This document shows positions 62,469-64,000 of a stretch of 64,000 bases of DNA, piece by piece. The position numbers were made by a program, and so were the translations under genes. Origin of the DNA: Asticcacaulis excentricus CB 48. GTDB taxonomy: Bacteria; Pseudomonadota; Alphaproteobacteria; Caulobacterales; Caulobacteraceae. The notes beneath the pieces were generated by a model. The model was not told the origin of the DNA, ran no database searches, and saw nothing but the letters and a program-made list of their open reading frames with translations. The DNA is taken from NCBI RefSeq assembly GCF_000175215.2, contig NC_014818.1:1-64000 (forward strand), written 5' to 3'. The first letter of the stretch is position 1, and every line of letters starts with the position of its first letter.

Positions 62469-62935
62469 ATTTCTGATTCAAAATCAGAGTCTTAACGACT
62501 TTCGGAGCGTTTATTTTCGCGACCTTATCAACGGCGCGCTCAGAAGGCGCGTGAGTGGCCTTCAAGTTCGTTTTTGATGCAGAGTGCCAAAAGGGAGAAA
62601 TCCCGCCATACGGGCTTCTAAATGCCCGTTACGTGGATTTGTGATTTTCGGAGCTGGAGAGCTAAAGTCTAAGGGGCCACAGCCCCCTCTATCCCAATAA
62701 CGAGGGGCGAGAACGTTAGGTCAGGTGCAGAGCTCGATGGGGCAGAGGGCTTCGTCCGAATGCAGGTTCGCACCCGGTTTCGGGGTGCAGGGGGCGTGAC
62801 CCCTGCATGCTTAATCATGTTCGAAGAAACTCAGTTTTCGAACACGTCCTCCTTGTCATGTTAGAAAAGGCCAATTTTTGTAACATGTGGGGTTGGAGTT
62901 TTGGGGAGGACACAGTCTGATCATCCCGACACCCC
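62469..62935. other. 467-bp convergent intergenic region with hairpins
   Basis: No gene. Two hairpins are clear: TGCAGGGG-N6-CCCCTGCA at 62786-62807, and TGTTCGAA/TTCGAACA at 62819-62844 with a partly paired interior. Neither has a clean T-run on the plus strand. They may act as bidirectional terminators for the GH43 and iol transcripts. Confidence 0.5.
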
Positions 62936-63739
62936 TCAGCCTTTCAGCATCCACTCGTGTTGCGGGTCATTGCGGAAGATCCAGCGGCGTTCCGGTCCAG
63001 CCATGACGTTGAGGTAGTAGAGGCTGTAGCCATGCGGCGCACCGACCGGGTGATAGCCGCGCGGAACCAGTACCACGTCGCCGTCTTCGACCAGCACCGC
63101 CTCATCGAGGCTGCGATCATCGGTATAGACGCGCTGAAAGCCGAAGCCCTGCGGCGGGTCGATACGGTGATAGTAGGTTTCTTCGAGCTGCGTCTCCAGC
63201 TCAGGCTCGGCGCTGTCGTGCTTGTGCGGCGGATAGCTGGACCAGTGTCCGGCAGGAGTGACCACCTCGACAACCAGCAGGCTATGGGCCGGGCGGTCCT
63301 GCGGCAGGATGTTGCGGATATAACGGGTATTAGTGCCCTGACCGCGCACTTCCCTCGACATGTCCGAGGCCGCGATCTGGCGCACCGCATGACCGACCTG
63401 ACCAGGCGCGGTACAGATGGCCAGTTCGACTGCGTCCATGGAGGTAACGGCATAGGCGGTGGCGGGCGGTACGAAAACGGCCCCGGGTGGCGCATCCTCG
63501 AATGCTGAGCGCCGCCCGCCGACGGCGGCGAAGTGATCCGTTCCGGCCGCGATATTGGCGGTCCCGCTGACGATGACGAGGCAGGTTTCGCGCGTCTCTT
63601 CGTGCCCGTGATAGGTCTGACCGGCGTCCAGTCGCACCAGGGTGAAACCCACATAGGTCCAGCCTGCCGACTGCGGCGTAATGACGGTGACGCGGCCCTC
63701 GGTATCGGGCGGGGCCGGGCGAACGCGCAGATGGCTCAT
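62936..63739 (-). CDS. iolB: 5-deoxy-glucuronate isomerase
   Basis: 267 aa, full length. A bicupin of myo-inositol catabolism that converts 5-deoxy-D-glucuronate to 2-deoxy-5-keto-D-gluconate. The metal-binding block YPPHKHDSAEPELETQLEET carries the His, His and Glu ligands, followed by YYHRIDPPQGFGFQRVYTDD and RGYHPVGAPHGYSLYYLNVM (third His). Its ATG overlaps the iolE stop codon by 4 bp (ATGA), so the two are translationally coupled. Last gene of a leftward iol operon whose upstream part lies outside the window. Confidence 0.95.
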   Translation of the reverse strand: MSHLRVRPAPPDTEGRVTVITPQSAGWTYVGFTLVRLDAGQTYHGHEETRETCLVIVSGTANIAAGTDHFAAVGGRRSAFEDAPPGAVFVPPATAYAVTSMDAVELAICTAPGQVGHAVRQIAASDMSREVRGQGTNTRYIRNILPQDRPAHSLLVVEVVTPAGHWSSYPPHKHDSAEPELETQLEETYYHRIDPPQGFGFQRVYTDDRSLDEAVLVEDGDVVLVPRGYHPVGAPHGYSLYYLNVMAGPERRWIFRNDPQHEWMLKG

Positions 63740-64000
63740 CGGGCGGCCTCTGACAGTCCGGCGGCCAGAGCGGCGGTCCGCAGGGTTTTCAGTCCCATAT
63801 CAGCGTAGGCGCGTGGATCTGCTTTGGCCGGGTCCTGCTCAGCCTCGATGATAATCCAGCCCGCATAGTCTATGCGTTTCAGGCCCTGCATAATGCGGGT
63901 AAAGTCAATCGAGCCGTCGCCCGGAACTGTGAACATACCCGCCAGCACGCCGTTGAGGAAGCTGTCCTCAGCCCCGGCGGTGCGGTCAAACACGGCCTGA
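63736..64000 (-). CDS. iolE: Inosose dehydratase, C-terminal part (truncated by window edge)
   Basis: The last about 87 codons of a frame that continues past 64000. The sequence FLNGVLAGMFTVPGDGSIDF, YAGWIIIEAEQDPAKADP and YADMGLKTLR matches the C-terminus of IolE (2-keto-myo-inositol dehydratase, a TIM-barrel enzyme), including the Glu of IIEAEQDP near the metal site. Upstream of iolB and overlapping it by 4 bp. The start and N-terminal domain are not in this window. Confidence 0.9.
   Translation of the reverse strand, partial: QAVFDRTAGAEDSFLNGVLAGMFTVPGDGSIDFTRIMQGLKRIDYAGWIIIEAEQDPAKADPRAYADMGLKTLRTAALAAGLSEAAR

Overview
This window looks like a secondary replicon (chromid or megaplasmid) of a plant- or soil-associated alphaproteobacterium, most likely Caulobacterales and Asticcacaulis-like. 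That is an inference from the high GC content, two large TonB-dependent receptors, many exported polysaccharide-degrading enzymes, and a ParA-ParB-RPA replication cassette with iterons. No rRNA operon or complete tRNA gene is visible, and nothing here identifies the species with certainty.

Layout. 0.26-9.4 kb: alkaline phosphatase; a tight FAD oxidoreductase / photolyase-like / DUF3429 cluster; a divergent PdxJ-like protein; an ABC1/UbiB-type kinase; a chemoreceptor; a small membrane protein. 9.4-20 kb: a carbohydrate locus with an MFS transporter and a sialate/acetyl-xylan-type acetylesterase facing a TonB-dependent receptor, a LacI regulator and a beta-helix lyase. Two copies of a GAYACCGGTRTC operator-like palindrome lie in the divergent promoter region. 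20-26.4 kb: small exported proteins, then two tandem sensor-kinase/response-regulator pairs. 26.5-35 kb: an acidic-polysaccharide (uronate) utilisation locus. BNR_4 protein, DUF2264 protein, a GH105-DUF4861 fusion and KduI form one leftward operon. It is divergent from an ExuT-like transporter and an alginate-lyase-superfamily enzyme, with a KdgR-like palindrome between them. 35-43.7 kb: a TonB_C-like exported protein, an S9 peptidase, a second TonB-dependent receptor and a low-complexity secreted protein.

44.6-48.0 kb is a decayed mobile island bounded by 40-bp direct repeats that match the 3' half of an initiator tRNA-Met. It carries an AAA_14/DUF4143 ATPase and the wreck of a TOTE-type primase-helicase gene (large internal deletion plus frameshift). 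48-54.9 kb: IclR regulator divergent from a fumarylacetoacetate-hydrolase-family enzyme, an alpha/beta hydrolase, glycerate kinase with a 2-hydroxyacid dehydrogenase, a quinone-oxidoreductase-like MDR protein whose 5' end looks frameshifted, and a LysR regulator. 55-56.8 kb: second chemoreceptor.

57.1-61.4 kb is the replication and partition module: a consensus DnaA box, parA, parB, an intergenic region with an inverted 18-bp repeat pair, the RPA-family initiator, and an origin with five ~22-bp-spaced iterons plus one inverted copy. 61.4-64 kb returns to sugar catabolism: an exported GH43 enzyme, then iolB and the 3' end of iolE running leftward. Taken together, the replicon combines polymer degradation, TonB uptake, MFS import and uronate/inositol catabolism with its own replication system.
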